64,000 nucleotides of DNA from Eubacterium sp. An11 (GTDB lineage: Bacteria > Bacillota > Clostridia > Lachnospirales > Lachnospiraceae). Shown in pieces: positions 1 to 8,684 of the stretch. The notes under the pieces were generated by a model. That model made no database searches, had not been told where the DNA came from, and saw nothing but the letters and a program-made list of their open reading frames with translations. The position numbers and the translations under genes are program-made. The stretch covers positions 55,858 through 119,857 of the forward strand of contig NZ_NFLV01000011.1 in the NCBI RefSeq assembly GCF_002161065.1, written 5' to 3'. Position 1 is the first letter of the stretch. Each line of letters opens with the position of its first letter.

Positions 1-1
1 T

Positions 2-70
2 ACATTTGACAGAATGACCGATTCAGATTATTATAGAAAAATAAATAAAAAACATATTGGAATGAAATAA
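2..70 (+). CDS. possible 3' end of an upstream gene (partial)
   Basis: One frame is open from the window edge to a TAA at 68-70 and would encode a short basic tail ending KKHIGMK. It lies 11 bases before map in the same direction, as expected for the preceding operon gene (often adk or secY in this operon). The tail is too short to recognise a family, and an open frame of this size can occur by chance in A/T-rich DNA. Confidence 0.2.
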   Translation, partial: TFDRMTDSDYYRKINKKHIGMK

Positions 71-81
71 AGGGAGAACGT

Positions 82-846
82 ATGTCAATTACAATAAAAA
101 GCGAACATGAGATTGAATTAATGCGGACGGCCGGTCAGATTCTGGCAAAGGTCCACTACGAGCTGGGAAAAGAACTGAAAGAGGGAATGACCACAAAGGA
201 CATTGACCGTCTGGGAGAAGAGATGATCCGGAGCTACGGCTGTATTCCGAATTTTTTGAATTATAACGGTTATCCGGCGTCCATCTGCGTATCGGTCAAC
301 AACGAGGTGGTACATGGTATTCCTTCTGATAAGAGGTATATCAAAAACGGAGATATCGTCAGCCTGGATGCCGGTCTCATTTACAAAGGATATCATTCAG
401 ATGCCGCAAGGACCCACGGAGTGGGGGAGATCAGCGATGAAGCCAGGAAACTGATCGATGTGACAAAACAGTCCTTTTTTGAAGGAATAAAAAATGCGAA
501 ACCAGGCAACCATTTAGTTGATATTGCCAGGGGAATCCAGACTTACGCCGAGAAGAACCGTTTTTCTGTTGTGCGGGATCTGGTAGGCCATGGCATCGGC
601 ACTTCTCTGCATGAAGAACCGGAGATCCCGAACTTTGTGCGCAGACGCCGGGGAGCGAGACTTCAGAAGGGGATGACTCTTGCCGTCGAACCGATGATCA
701 ATGCGGGAACTTACGATGTGTGGTGGATGGATGACGACTGGACAGTAGTCACCAGGGACGGAAGGCTTTCCGCTCATTATGAGAATACCATTGCCATCAC
801 CGATGACGGATGTGAGATTCTCACCATGCTGCCGGAGGAGAAATAA
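82..846 (+). CDS. map: type I methionine aminopeptidase
   Basis: Removes the initiator methionine from new proteins in the cytoplasm. The 254 residues match the usual type I length. The five metal ligands of the pita-bread fold are visible: D96 and D107 (in SLDAG and HSDAAR), H170 (in GHGIG), E203 (in AVEPM) and E234 (in HYENT). The start has a GGGAGA ribosome binding site 5 bases upstream. The gene heads the block map-KOW protein-infA-rpmJ-rpsM-rpsK-rpsD-rpoA-rplQ, the normal end of the spc/alpha ribosomal operon in Clostridia, so its expression is probably tied to ribosome synthesis. Confidence 0.97.
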   Translation: MSITIKSEHEIELMRTAGQILAKVHYELGKELKEGMTTKDIDRLGEEMIRSYGCIPNFLNYNGYPASICVSVNNEVVHGIPSDKRYIKNGDIVSLDAGLIYKGYHSDAARTHGVGEISDEARKLIDVTKQSFFEGIKNAKPGNHLVDIARGIQTYAEKNRFSVVRDLVGHGIGTSLHEEPEIPNFVRRRRGARLQKGMTLAVEPMINAGTYDVWWMDDDWTVVTRDGRLSAHYENTIAITDDGCEILTMLPEEK

Positions 847-940
847 CAGATTTTCTGCCGGATATGGGCAGTTTTCATAAAACAAAACGGATAAAATAAA
901 TTTACTTTTTAAAATTTTTTGCTTGTAACGGAGAAAATAT

Positions 941-1210
941 ATGATAGAATATAAAGCAGGTTATTTTGCCACGTCTTTATGCGGTCATGACAAAGGAAGA
1001 CTTTATATGATCGTCAGTGAGGCTGGTGAGATGGTGGGGCTGTGTGACGGTGTACACAGATGCCTTGCCAACCCCAAAATGAAAAAAAAGAAACATGTTC
1101 AGATGATGCGCTCTGAGAAAATGGCAGAAGCTTTCCCGTCTCTGATTCAGTCGGCCGACGCGGATATGCAGATTAAAAAAGCGGTACTGGCAGCGGGAGA
1201 GCGCAAGTAA
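941..1210 (+). CDS. KOW-domain RNA-binding protein (L14e/L6e/L27e-like)
   Basis: An 89-residue basic protein. Its N-terminal half has the KOW-like pattern [11 protein letters not shown] followed by a beta-rich stretch, and the middle carries a lysine run (KMKKKKH). Such proteins sit between map and infA in many Clostridia and resemble archaeal/eukaryotic L14e, so binding to rRNA or ribosomes is likely although the exact role is not established. The ATG used is the one that leaves the KOW strand intact; its ribosome binding site is weak (GGAG about 10 bases upstream). It is co-directional with infA, 23 bases downstream. Confidence 0.8.
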   Translation: MIEYKAGYFATSLCGHDKGRLYMIVSEAGEMVGLCDGVHRCLANPKMKKKKHVQMMRSEKMAEAFPSLIQSADADMQIKKAVLAAGERK

Positions 1211-1233
1211 AGAAAGCAGGAGGATTATATAGT

Positions 1234-1452
1234 ATGTCAAAATCAGATGTTATTGAAGTAGAAGGAAAGGTAGTAGAGAAGCTTCCTAACGCTATGTTCA
1301 AGGTGGAGCTGGAGAATGGCCATCAGGTGCTGGGTCACATCAGCGGCAAATTACGCATGAACTTTATCAAGATTTTACCTGGAGATAAAGTGACCATTGA
1401 ACTTTCCCCATACGATTTAACAAAAGGCAGAATTATCTGGAGAGATAAATAG
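1234..1452 (+). CDS. infA: translation initiation factor IF-1
   Basis: A 72-residue single OB-fold protein that binds the A site of the 30S subunit during initiation with IF-2 and IF-3. The sequence follows the family end to end: [20 protein letters not shown] at the start, then the [17 protein letters not shown] strand-loop and the [10 protein letters not shown] tail. Length is standard. A strong AGGAGG lies upstream of the ATG. It stands in its usual place before rpmJ. Confidence 0.98.
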   Translation: MSKSDVIEVEGKVVEKLPNAMFKVELENGHQVLGHISGKLRMNFIKILPGDKVTIELSPYDLTKGRIIWRDK

Positions 1453-1521
1453 ACAGAAAGGTTTTGTACGATTTAGCCTTGAAAGACGGTATATTTATGC
1501 CGACTTTTGGCATTTTCGTGC

Positions 1522-1550
1522 TTGCTTTTTGTATAGATGAATGATATAAT
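1522..1550 (+). promoter_or_regulatory. promoter upstream of rpmJ
   Basis: TTGCTT at 1522-1527 and a perfect TATAAT at 1545-1550, 17 bases apart, lie 33 bases before the rpmJ start. This would give the rpmJ-rpsM-rpsK-rpsD-rpoA-rplQ segment its own sigma-A promoter inside the larger operon. Confidence 0.6.
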
Positions 1551-1583
1551 AATCGCTGAACGTTTTGGAAAGGAGAGTTTATC

Positions 1584-1697
1584 GTGAAGGTTAGAGCATC
1601 AGTAAAGCCTATCTGTGAAAAATGTAAAGTTATCAAACGGAAAGGCGCAATCAGAATCATTTGCGAAAATCCAAAACATAAACAGAGACAGGGATAA
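1584..1697 (+). CDS. rpmJ: 50S ribosomal protein L36
   Basis: A 37-residue protein starting at GTG ([18 protein letters not shown] when initiated) with AGGAGAG just upstream. The zinc-binding residues of the C+ form of L36 are visible: two cysteines in CEKC, a third in IICENP and the histidine in PKHKQRQ. It is too short for many gene finders. It lies between infA and rpsM, its universal bacterial position. The zinc-dependent form implies no special zinc-independent paralogue is needed here. Confidence 0.96.
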   Translation: MKVRASVKPICEKCKVIKRKGAIRIICENPKHKQRQG

Positions 1698-1837
1698 GAA
1701 TTAGTTCGGCACCGCCCAGGCGGTCAGGGATTAAGGACGATACTTGATTTTTGTTGTGTCATTGGTTACAGTATCCCATCAGGGTATTGTACGACATTGC
1801 TACCGTCATGGCAATTATATTTTTAAATAAGCGGCTG

Positions 1838-1867
1838 CGGTAAACGGAAGTTTACCGATTTTATTTT
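1838..1867 (+). terminator. terminator-like hairpin in the rpmJ-rpsM gap
   Basis: CGGTAAAC (1838-1845) pairs perfectly with GTTTACCG (1850-1857) around a GGAA loop, followed by ATTTTATTTT. It lies in the unusually long 284-base gap between rpmJ and rpsM. It may be a partial terminator or attenuator setting the ratio of downstream alpha-operon genes. The rest of the gap has no visible gene. Confidence 0.5.
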
Positions 1868-1981
1868 AAGAGAATTATTTTGAATTTGAAAAGAGCATTC
1901 GATGAGAGACACGTTAGTCATTTCACCGTACTGCGGTAACGATGGATTGATTCGAATAAGATTTTTAGTGGAGGTGCACAC

Positions 1982-2350
1982 ATGGCTCGTATTTCGGGTG
2001 TCGATTTACCTAGAGAAAAACGTGTAGAAATTGGTCTGACTTATATTTATGGAATTGGAAGAACAAGCGCTGACAAGATTCTTGCAGCAGCAAACGTGAA
2101 TCCTGATACACGTGTACGTGATTTAACAGATGAAGAAGTTCGCCGCATCAGCGAAATCATCAATGCTGATTACACAGTAGAGGGTGACCTGCGTCGTGAG
2201 ATCGCTATGAACATCAAACGTCTGCAGGAGATCGGATGCTACAGAGGCATTCGTCACAGAAAAGGTCTTCCGGTTCGTGGACAGAAAACAAAAACAAATG
2301 CCAGAACACGTAAAGGTCCTAGAAAAACAGTTGCAAATAAGAAGAAATAA
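1982..2350 (+). CDS. rpsM: 30S ribosomal protein S13
   Basis: A 122-residue protein of the small-subunit head that contacts the 50S subunit and the P-site tRNA. It opens [20 protein letters not shown] and has the helix-two-turn-helix region ([14 protein letters not shown]). The C-terminal extension is basic ([19 protein letters not shown], then [12 protein letters not shown]) and reaches the tRNA. GTGGAGG precedes the ATG. Length and order are standard; the gene begins the S13-S11-S4-alpha-L17 block. Confidence 0.98.
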   Translation: MARISGVDLPREKRVEIGLTYIYGIGRTSADKILAAANVNPDTRVRDLTDEEVRRISEIINADYTVEGDLRREIAMNIKRLQEIGCYRGIRHRKGLPVRGQKTKTNARTRKGPRKTVANKKK

Positions 2351-2455
2351 GTGTGAGCTTACGCTTCACGCTATTTGTATGTCCGCATGAGGACGATTTT
2401 AAAGAAGAGATAAGTATTATTTATAGATTCAATAACCTACAGGAGGGTTTCGTCA

Positions 2456-2851
2456 ATGGCAAAAAAAGTCGCAAAAAAGGTGACGAAAAAACGTGTAAAG
2501 AAAAATATCCAGCATGGACAGGCACACATTCAGTCATCCTTTAATAATACAATTGTAACATTAACTGACTCTGAAGGTAACGCTATTTCCTGGGCAAGCG
2601 CAGGAGAGATGGGCTTCAGAGGCTCCAAAAAGTCCACACCATACGCAGCACAGATGGCAGCAGAAGCAGCTACAAAGGCAGCGGTTATCCACGGTTTAAA
2701 GACTGTGGAAGTTATGGTAAAAGGACCTGGTTCAGGCAGAGAGGCAGCAATCCGTGCTCTGCAGGCATGCGGTCTTGAAGTAACAAGCATCAAAGACGTT
2801 ACTCCGGTACCACATAACGGATGCCGTCCACCAAAGAGAAGAAGAGTCTAG
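2456..2851 (+). CDS. rpsK: 30S ribosomal protein S11
   Basis: A 131-residue protein of the 30S platform near the mRNA exit. The N-terminus is a lysine-rich extension ([16 protein letters not shown]). The core motifs follow: [18 protein letters not shown], the glycine-rich [15 protein letters not shown] loop and the C-terminal [16 protein letters not shown] clear AGGAGGG lies upstream. It sits between rpsM and rpsD in the alpha operon. Confidence 0.98.
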   Translation: MAKKVAKKVTKKRVKKNIQHGQAHIQSSFNNTIVTLTDSEGNAISWASAGEMGFRGSKKSTPYAAQMAAEAATKAAVIHGLKTVEVMVKGPGSGREAAIRALQACGLEVTSIKDVTPVPHNGCRPPKRRRV

Positions 2852-2872
2852 TCTGATAGGAGGTAAGTTAGA

Positions 2873-3466
2873 ATGGCAATTGATAGAACTCCAGTCCTGA
2901 AAAGATGCAGGTCTTTAGATATGGACCCTGTATACCTGGGCGTAAATAAAAAATCCAACAGAAAGTTAGTTCGTTCCAGCAGAAAGATCAGCGAGTATGG
3001 TCTTCAGCTTCGCGAAAAACAGAAAGCAAAATTCATCTACGGCGTATTAGAAAAACCTTTCAGAAATTACTATGCTAAGGCTGAGAGAATGCAGGGCCTT
3101 GCAGGTACAAACCTGATGGTTCTTCTTGAGACAAGACTTGACAACATCGTGTTCCGTATGGGCTTTGCAAGAACAAGAAGAGAAGCAAGACAGATTGTCG
3201 GACACAAACACATCCTTGTGAATGGAAAATGTGTCAACATTCCTTCCTACAGAGTAAGCGTTGGCGATGTGATCGAAGTCAAAGAAAATAAAAAGACAAT
3301 GCAGAGATACAAAGACATCGCTGAGGCTACAGATGGTGTTTTAGTACCGGCTTGGTTAGACGCTGACCTGGAGAACTTCAAAGGAAGCGTAAAAGAGCTT
3401 CCTTCCAGAGATATGATTGATGTTCCTGTAAATGAGACATTAATCGTCGAGTTATATTCCAAATAA
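2873..3466 (+). CDS. rpsD: 30S ribosomal protein S4
   Basis: A 197-residue primary 16S rRNA binder that nucleates assembly of the 5' domain. The S4 RNA-binding module is clear in the second half (RLDNIVFRMGFARTRREARQ followed by HKHILVNGKCVNIPSYRV). The N-terminus has only one cysteine (KRCRS), so this is a zinc-free form of S4. AGGAGG lies 10 bases before the ATG. In many bacteria S4 represses the alpha operon by binding its leader; no such pseudoknot is demonstrated here. Confidence 0.98.
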   Translation: MAIDRTPVLKRCRSLDMDPVYLGVNKKSNRKLVRSSRKISEYGLQLREKQKAKFIYGVLEKPFRNYYAKAERMQGLAGTNLMVLLETRLDNIVFRMGFARTRREARQIVGHKHILVNGKCVNIPSYRVSVGDVIEVKENKKTMQRYKDIAEATDGVLVPAWLDADLENFKGSVKELPSRDMIDVPVNETLIVELYSK

Positions 3467-3552
3467 TTAATGATTCTTCCAATTGGATGCCTGATTTTCA
3501 GGCATTCAATTGTGGTATGTATTGAAGTTTGTCCAAAAGGAGGGTCCCATTC

Positions 3553-4512
3553 GTGTTTGATTTCGAAAAACCAAGAATTGAAATAGCAGAAATTTCAGAA
3601 GACAATAAATATGGTCGTTTTGTGGTGGAACCGCTGGAAAGAGGTTACGGCACAACTTTAGGTAACTCCTTAAGAAGAATCATGTTATCCTCATTACCGG
3701 GGGCGGCTGTCAGTGCAGTGAAGATTAAAGGTGTCCTGCATGAGTTCAGTTCTATTCCTGGAGTCAAAGAGGATGTCACTGAAATCATTATGAATATCAA
3801 AGAGCTGGCTATCAAGAATAACAGCTCATCCAATGAGCCGAAGCGCGCTTTTATTGAATACAGCGGTGAGGGCGTTGTCACAGCTGCTGACATTCAGGTT
3901 GACAGTGACATCGAGATTATCAATCCGGATTTAGTCATCGCAACGTTAAGCGGCGGTGCAGACAGTCATTTTGAAGCGGAGCTGACGATCACAAAAGGCC
4001 GCGGTTATGTTGGAGCAGACAAAAACAAAACAGAAGACCAGTCCATTGATGTAATTGCAGTGGATTCTATTTATACACCGGTCGAGAGAGTAAACTTAAC
4101 AGTAGAGAATACTCGTGTCGGACAGATTACAGACTTTGATAAGCTGACGCTGGATGTTTTCACTAACGGAACACTGGCACCGGATGAGGCAGTGAGTCTT
4201 GCAGCTAAAGTATTGAGCGAGCATCTGAATCTTTTCATTGATTTATCTGAAAACGCAAAAGTTGCTGAGGTCATGGTTGAGACCGCTCAGGATCCGGTTG
4301 ACAAAGTGCTGGAAATGAATATTGACGAGCTGGAATTATCTGTTCGTTCTTACAACTGTCTGAAGAGAGCAGGTATTAATACCGTAGAAGAGTTGACCAA
4401 CAAGACTCCGGAAGATATGATGAAGGTTCGTAACCTTGGACGGAAGTCTTTGGAAGAGGTTCTGGCTAAGTTAAAAGAGCTGGGGCTTTCCCTCAACTCA
4501 AGTGAAGAGTAG
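3553..4512 (+). CDS. rpoA: RNA polymerase alpha subunit
   Basis: A 319-residue subunit that dimerises to scaffold RNA polymerase and contacts activators and UP elements. The N-terminal assembly domain contains the hallmark [20 protein letters not shown]. After an acidic linker the C-terminal domain shows the helix-hairpin-helix region ([20 protein letters not shown] followed by [11 protein letters not shown]). I take the GTG at 3553 as start: it follows AAAGGAGGG with ideal spacing and gives the family start [16 protein letters not shown] 24 bases earlier would place the ribosome binding site inside the coding region. Confidence 0.97.
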   Translation: MFDFEKPRIEIAEISEDNKYGRFVVEPLERGYGTTLGNSLRRIMLSSLPGAAVSAVKIKGVLHEFSSIPGVKEDVTEIIMNIKELAIKNNSSSNEPKRAFIEYSGEGVVTAADIQVDSDIEIINPDLVIATLSGGADSHFEAELTITKGRGYVGADKNKTEDQSIDVIAVDSIYTPVERVNLTVENTRVGQITDFDKLTLDVFTNGTLAPDEAVSLAAKVLSEHLNLFIDLSENAKVAEVMVETAQDPVDKVLEMNIDELELSVRSYNCLKRAGINTVEELTNKTPEDMMKVRNLGRKSLEEVLAKLKELGLSLNSSEE

Positions 4513-4631
4513 ATAATCGGCTTTTGCCGATAGATTTCCTGTGCCGGAGCAGCGGCGCAGGGCATACAATAGACCCGCCTAGGCTGAAGGTAAAGTAAGC
4601 ATGGCGAAAAATAAACAGGAGGTCCATTACA

Positions 4632-5168
4632 ATGGCAAAATACAGAAAATTAGGCAGAACATCCAATCAGAGAAAAGCATTATTACGTAATCAGGTAACA
4701 CAGTTACTGTATCATGGAAAGATTCGTACAACAGAGGCAAAGGCAAAAGAGATTCGTAAAATTGCAGAAGGCCTGATCGCACTGGGTGTGAAAGAAAAAG
4801 ATAACTACGAAGTTGTTAAGGTTCAGGCAAAAGTTGCCAAAAAAGATAAAGATGGCAAGAGAGTGAAAGAAGTTGTAGACGGCAAGAAAGTTACCGTATA
4901 TGACACAGTAGAGAAAGAAATCAAAAAAGATCTGCCTTCCAGACTTCACGCAAGACGTCAGATGTTAAAGGTATTATATCCTGTAACAGAGGTTCCTGCT
5001 GAAGCTAAGGGAAGAAAAGCAAATACAAAGAAAATCGATTTAGCACAGAAGATTTTTGACGAGTACGGTCCAAAATATGCCGGACGTAACGGTGGTTACA
5101 CCAGAATCGTCAAAATTGGACAGCGTAAAGGTGACGCTGCTCTGGAAGTTATCATCGAGTTAGTATAA
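4632..5168 (+). CDS. rplQ: 50S ribosomal protein L17
   Basis: Lines the peptide exit tunnel region of the 50S subunit. The core MAKYRKLGRTSNQRKALLRN and the arginine-rich SRLHARRQMLKVLYP are typical. At 178 residues it is longer than the usual 110-130. The extra length is a lysine/aspartate-rich insertion of roughly residues 60-100 (KVAKKDKDGKRVKEVVDGKK) plus a C-terminal segment, as found in Lachnospiraceae L17. It is the last gene of the alpha operon and is followed by a terminator. Confidence 0.97.
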   Translation: MAKYRKLGRTSNQRKALLRNQVTQLLYHGKIRTTEAKAKEIRKIAEGLIALGVKEKDNYEVVKVQAKVAKKDKDGKRVKEVVDGKKVTVYDTVEKEIKKDLPSRLHARRQMLKVLYPVTEVPAEAKGRKANTKKIDLAQKIFDEYGPKYAGRNGGYTRIVKIGQRKGDAALEVIIELV

Positions 5169-5183
5169 TGAATAAATGATCGG

Positions 5184-5212
5184 AGGAGACTGTTACGGCG
5201 GTCTCCTTTTTT
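5184..5212 (+). terminator. intrinsic terminator after rplQ
   Basis: AGGAGAC (5184-5190) pairs with GTCTCCT (5201-5207) and runs into a stretch of T. It closes the ribosomal operon 15 bases after the rplQ stop. Confidence 0.85.
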
Positions 5213-5350
5213 GTCGTTGCGGCGGGAAGTGTCCACGTCGGAAGAAGAAAACATATGAATGAATCGAAGCGGCAATAAAGATGAATGAGTCTGATGATAT
5301 TCAATGACGATCAACGATCAATGAGATGAATGATAGATAATAAGACAGCT

Positions 5351-6214
5351 ATGAAAATAATAGAGACATTAAACCTGATTTTTAAATATAGAACTTACAC
5401 AGAGGACCAGGAGATCCCAGAGGAGAAGACCGTCCTGGACGATGTGTCCATCTCCATAAAAAAGGGGAATTTTGTCGGTATCCTCGGTCATAACGGTTCC
5501 GGCAAATCCACCCTGGCCAGACAGCTGACGGCATTGCTGCAGCCTACGGACGGAGCTGTATTCATTAAAAACATGGATTCCTCTCTTCCGGAAAACATTA
5601 TTCCAATCCGAAAGACAGCGGGCATGGTATTCCAGAATCCTGATAATCAGATCATCGGCAATCTGGTGGAGGAAGATGTGGCCTTTGGCCCCGAAAACCT
5701 GGGCGTTCCCACAGAGCAGATCTGGGGCAGGATAGCCGAAGCCCTGGAGGCAACGGGAATGACTGCCTATCGGGAACAGTCACCGGGGAGCCTCTCCGGC
5801 GGTCAGAAACAGAAGGTGGCTATTGCCGGAATCCTTGCCATGGAGCCAGAGTGTATCGTTTTCGATGAACCTACCGCCATGCTGGACCCAAGGGGAAGAA
5901 AGGAAGTGCTAGATGCCATCTGGCACCTCAATAAAGACAAAGGCATCACAGTCATCTACATCACCCATCATATTGAGGAAGTGGAGAATGCCGACTATAT
6001 CTATGTGATGAACAAAGGACAGGTGGCCATGGAGGGACGTCCGGAGGAACTTTGGCCGCAGACAGAGACTCTGAAAAGCCTTGGTATTTCTCTGCCTTTT
6101 GACAAGGAACTGCTTTTGCTGCTGCGGCAGGGAGGTATGGAGATTCCGGCGAGGATCCAGACAGGAGAAGCGCTGGCAGAATATCTGACGGCATTTGGCG
6201 CCGGGAAGTATTGA
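5351..6214 (+). CDS. ecfA1: ECF transporter energy-coupling ATPase EcfA1
   Basis: One of the two ABC ATPases of the energy-coupling factor module that powers vitamin and metal uptake with exchangeable substrate-binding S subunits. Walker A (GHNGSGKST), Q-loop (FQNPDNQI), signature (LSGGQKQK), Walker B (CIVFDEPTAMLDP) and the switch histidine (ITHH) are all present. I chose the ATG at 5351, which gives MKIIETLNLIFKY close to the family start. An in-frame ATG at 5330 would add seven residues, and neither has a strong ribosome binding site. It forms an operon with ecfA2 and ecfT. No S subunit lies nearby, so the module is probably shared. Confidence 0.93.
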   Translation: MKIIETLNLIFKYRTYTEDQEIPEEKTVLDDVSISIKKGNFVGILGHNGSGKSTLARQLTALLQPTDGAVFIKNMDSSLPENIIPIRKTAGMVFQNPDNQIIGNLVEEDVAFGPENLGVPTEQIWGRIAEALEATGMTAYREQSPGSLSGGQKQKVAIAGILAMEPECIVFDEPTAMLDPRGRKEVLDAIWHLNKDKGITVIYITHHIEEVENADYIYVMNKGQVAMEGRPEELWPQTETLKSLGISLPFDKELLLLLRQGGMEIPARIQTGEALAEYLTAFGAGKY

Positions 6215-6284
6215 GAACGATCATAAATAAAAGACAGATAGAAGATTATACAATACTGTTTGATACATTTGACAGGAAATTATT

Positions 6285-7232
6285 ATGGGAATTGTTTTGA
6301 AAAATATTAGTTACCAATATAAAGATCAGTGGCAGAAAGAGAAACAATATGCCATCCGGGATATTAGTTTTTCTCTGGAAAAGGGAGAATATGCGGCGTT
6401 GATCGGCCACAGCGGTTCAGGAAAATCCACTCTTCTTCAACATTTAAACGGCCTGCTCCGCCCGGTTTCCGGCGAGTATTTGTTCGACGGAGAAAATGTT
6501 TTCGGAGGAAAGTTTCCTCTGCAAAAGCTCCGGCAAAAGGTAGCACTCTGTTTCCAGTACCCGGAATATCAGCTTTTTGAGGAAACTGTGCTGAAAGATA
6601 TCTCCTTCGGACCAAAAAATCTGGGTTTTGACCAGCACACCTGCGAGGAAAAAGCAAGGAAGGCCATGGAACTTGTGGGAATCGCTCCCGACCTGGAAGA
6701 TGCTTCGCCCTTTGCGCTCTCCGGAGGACAGAAAAGAAGAGTAGCACTGGCAGGCATTCTGGCCATGGAACCGGAATATCTCATTCTCGATGAACCGGTG
6801 GCAGGACTGGATGGTAAGGGAAAAGATAATCTGTTCTCCCTGCTTCGTTATCTCAATGAAGAAAAGAAGATCACTATTCTGCTGGTCTCTCATGACATGG
6901 ACGATGTGGCAGCCAATGCCCGCCGGGTTCTTGTGATGAACCATGGCGAGCTGATCATGGACGACACTACAGAGAAGGTCTTTTCAAGAGAAAAAGAACT
7001 GAAAACCATAGGACTTGCCATACCTCAGGCACTGCAGTTCTACAACAGTCTGAAATCAGGAGGATATTTTAAAAACGTATCCGAAACCTGGAATAAAAAG
7101 AAAACGGTGGAGACAGCGCAGGCAGAAAGAAACGGAAAGACAGCGCAGGCAGAAAGAAATGGAAAGACACCGCTGACTGTAGAAGAACTGGCCATACGTA
7201 TTTTGGAGGAAAACCGATGCTTCGAGAAATGA
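6285..7232 (+). CDS. ecfA2: ECF transporter energy-coupling ATPase EcfA2
   Basis: Second ATPase of the ECF module, acting as a heterodimer with EcfA1. Walker A (GHSGSGKST), Q-loop (FQYPEYQLFEETVLKDI), signature (LSGGQKRR), Walker B (YLILDEPVAGLD) and the switch SHD are intact. The length of 315 residues is above the usual 280-290. The extra comes from a C-terminal tail that includes a perfect tandem duplication of nine residues (TAQAERNGK twice), encoded by a 27-base direct repeat at about 7110-7165. The 3' end overlaps ecfT by 16 bases, suggesting translational coupling. Confidence 0.95.
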   Translation: MGIVLKNISYQYKDQWQKEKQYAIRDISFSLEKGEYAALIGHSGSGKSTLLQHLNGLLRPVSGEYLFDGENVFGGKFPLQKLRQKVALCFQYPEYQLFEETVLKDISFGPKNLGFDQHTCEEKARKAMELVGIAPDLEDASPFALSGGQKRRVALAGILAMEPEYLILDEPVAGLDGKGKDNLFSLLRYLNEEKKITILLVSHDMDDVAANARRVLVMNHGELIMDDTTEKVFSREKELKTIGLAIPQALQFYNSLKSGGYFKNVSETWNKKKTVETAQAERNGKTAQAERNGKTPLTVEELAIRILEENRCFEK

Positions 7233-8029
7233 CATTAGGACAATATTATAAGGCGGATTCTCCCCTTCACCGGCTGGATCCGCGGGTCAAACTGGCGGGA
7301 ACGCTTCTGTTTGTGATCACTCTGTTTTTCCCGAAATCTGTGTTGGGCCTTGTGACGGCGACCCTGTTTCTGGGGATTATCATTGCCTTGTCCCGGGTGC
7401 CGTTTTCCATGGTGATCCGCGGCGTAAAACCGCTCTTTATCATCATTTGCTTTTCGGCTATTGTCAACCTTCTCTGCACACCGGGAACAGTACTTCTTGA
7501 GGCGGGACCTGTACGAATCACCCGGGAAGGTATCTGGATATCGTTTTATCTGGTGGTGCGTCTGGTGTATCTGGTCATGGGATCATCCATCATGACATTT
7601 ACCACGACACCGAATCAGCTTACAGACGGACTGGAGAAATCTCTGGGATTCCTGCAGCACCTTCGGATACCGATTCATGAACTTTCTATGATGATTTCCA
7701 TTGCCCTTCGTTTTATTCCGATCCTCACGGAGGAGCTGGATAAGATCATGAAAGCGCAGATGTCCAGAGGAGCGGATCTGGAATCCGGAAATATTCTTCA
7801 GAGAGCCAGAAAAATGCTGCCGGTATTGGTGCCGCTGTTTATTTCCGCCATCCGTCGTGCTTCTGACCTGGCCCTGGCCATGGACGCCCGGTGCTATAAC
7901 GGCGGAGAGGGAAGAACGAAACTGAAACCACTTATATATAGAAGAAATGATTTTATCGCTTACGGGATTCTGTTCTTGTATGTGGCGGTGATGGTATTGT
8001 GGGGGTTTTGCTTCAGGTGGGATTTATAA
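7217..8029 (+). CDS. ecfT: ECF transporter transmembrane subunit EcfT
   Basis: Membrane scaffold of the ECF module; it couples ATP hydrolysis by EcfA1/A2 to toppling of the S subunit. Several hydrophobic spans are visible (for example VKLAGTLLFVITLFF and a last span near the C-terminus). The coupling helices carry the two alanine-arginine motifs (MSRGAD and MDARCYN). The final codons, encoding Asp-Leu and the TAA, are the first nine bases of the dispersed repeat that follows, so the original C-terminus was probably replaced or trimmed when the element arrived. Confidence 0.95.
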   Translation: MLREMTLGQYYKADSPLHRLDPRVKLAGTLLFVITLFFPKSVLGLVTATLFLGIIIALSRVPFSMVIRGVKPLFIIICFSAIVNLLCTPGTVLLEAGPVRITREGIWISFYLVVRLVYLVMGSSIMTFTTTPNQLTDGLEKSLGFLQHLRIPIHELSMMISIALRFIPILTEELDKIMKAQMSRGADLESGNILQRARKMLPVLVPLFISAIRRASDLALAMDARCYNGGEGRTKLKPLIYRRNDFIAYGILFLYVAVMVLWGFCFRWDL

Positions 8030-8655
8030 AGGTGGTAACAGTTACCCAATCAAACAGACAATGACGTATGGCACATACGGATTCGCCCGACTCGACCCTC
8101 AGTCGGACTGACCGGGGGCAGGGGTATCATTGTAAAATGACTATATCAGTCCTCCTTCACAGCTCGCGGTCGAAAGCCGTATGTGTCCAAAACGTCATTT
8201 GCCTGTTGAAAAGCCTTTGTTTCACCTTTACAAACATCCTGTGCTACATTGACAAATCCGCAGGCTATAGCTACAGACGAATAGCTGATACCCAAATTTA
8301 TGGTCGTATCTGTCTGGCATGAATCAGCAGAGCAAGCTGCACGGGCAGCACTTCTGTCGGTTTGGATCAGGTATTTTTGTTATCATCGATGGACCTTTTA
8401 ACAGTCAAAAACTGCCACAATCTGTTGTCTTGCCAGGGTAGCCAGGATTCTTTGTAAATCTCTATATACGCAGACTGCATTTGGAGAAGACGAGGTATTG
8501 ATATGGTTTGACGACGACTGTGAGCGCAGGCGTCTGATTTATATTGACGAAATACAGCCAGGTACCAGTCTGCCGAAGTGGAGGAGGAAAACTTTTATCA
8601 ATGCCTTGTCTTCGGTAAAGCAGCCTTCTGTGGGCTGCAAAGAGATTTACAAATC
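8021..8655 (+). repeat. three-hairpin dispersed repeat, copy 1
   Basis: The 635-bp element lies between ecfT and truA. Its ends read GATTTATAAA and TTTACAAATC. Arm A spans about 8021-8235: GGTGGTAACAG near the start pairs with the segment ending CACCTTTAC, and CACATACGG pairs with CCGTATGTG. Arm B (about 8236-8450) is a weaker imperfect palindrome. Arm C spans about 8450-8655: GAAGACGAGGTATTGATA pairs with TATCAATGCCTTGTCTTC through two G-T pairs. It supplies the ecfT stop codon. Short reading frames inside it are not conserved as protein. Confidence 0.9.
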
Positions 8656-8684
8656 CAAATTTAAAATAATAACAGGAGATTTTC

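Noticed and set aside
2353..2544. Reading frame overlapping the start of rpsK
   Set aside because: It is out of frame with the unmistakable rpsK, has no ribosome binding site and no recognisable sequence.
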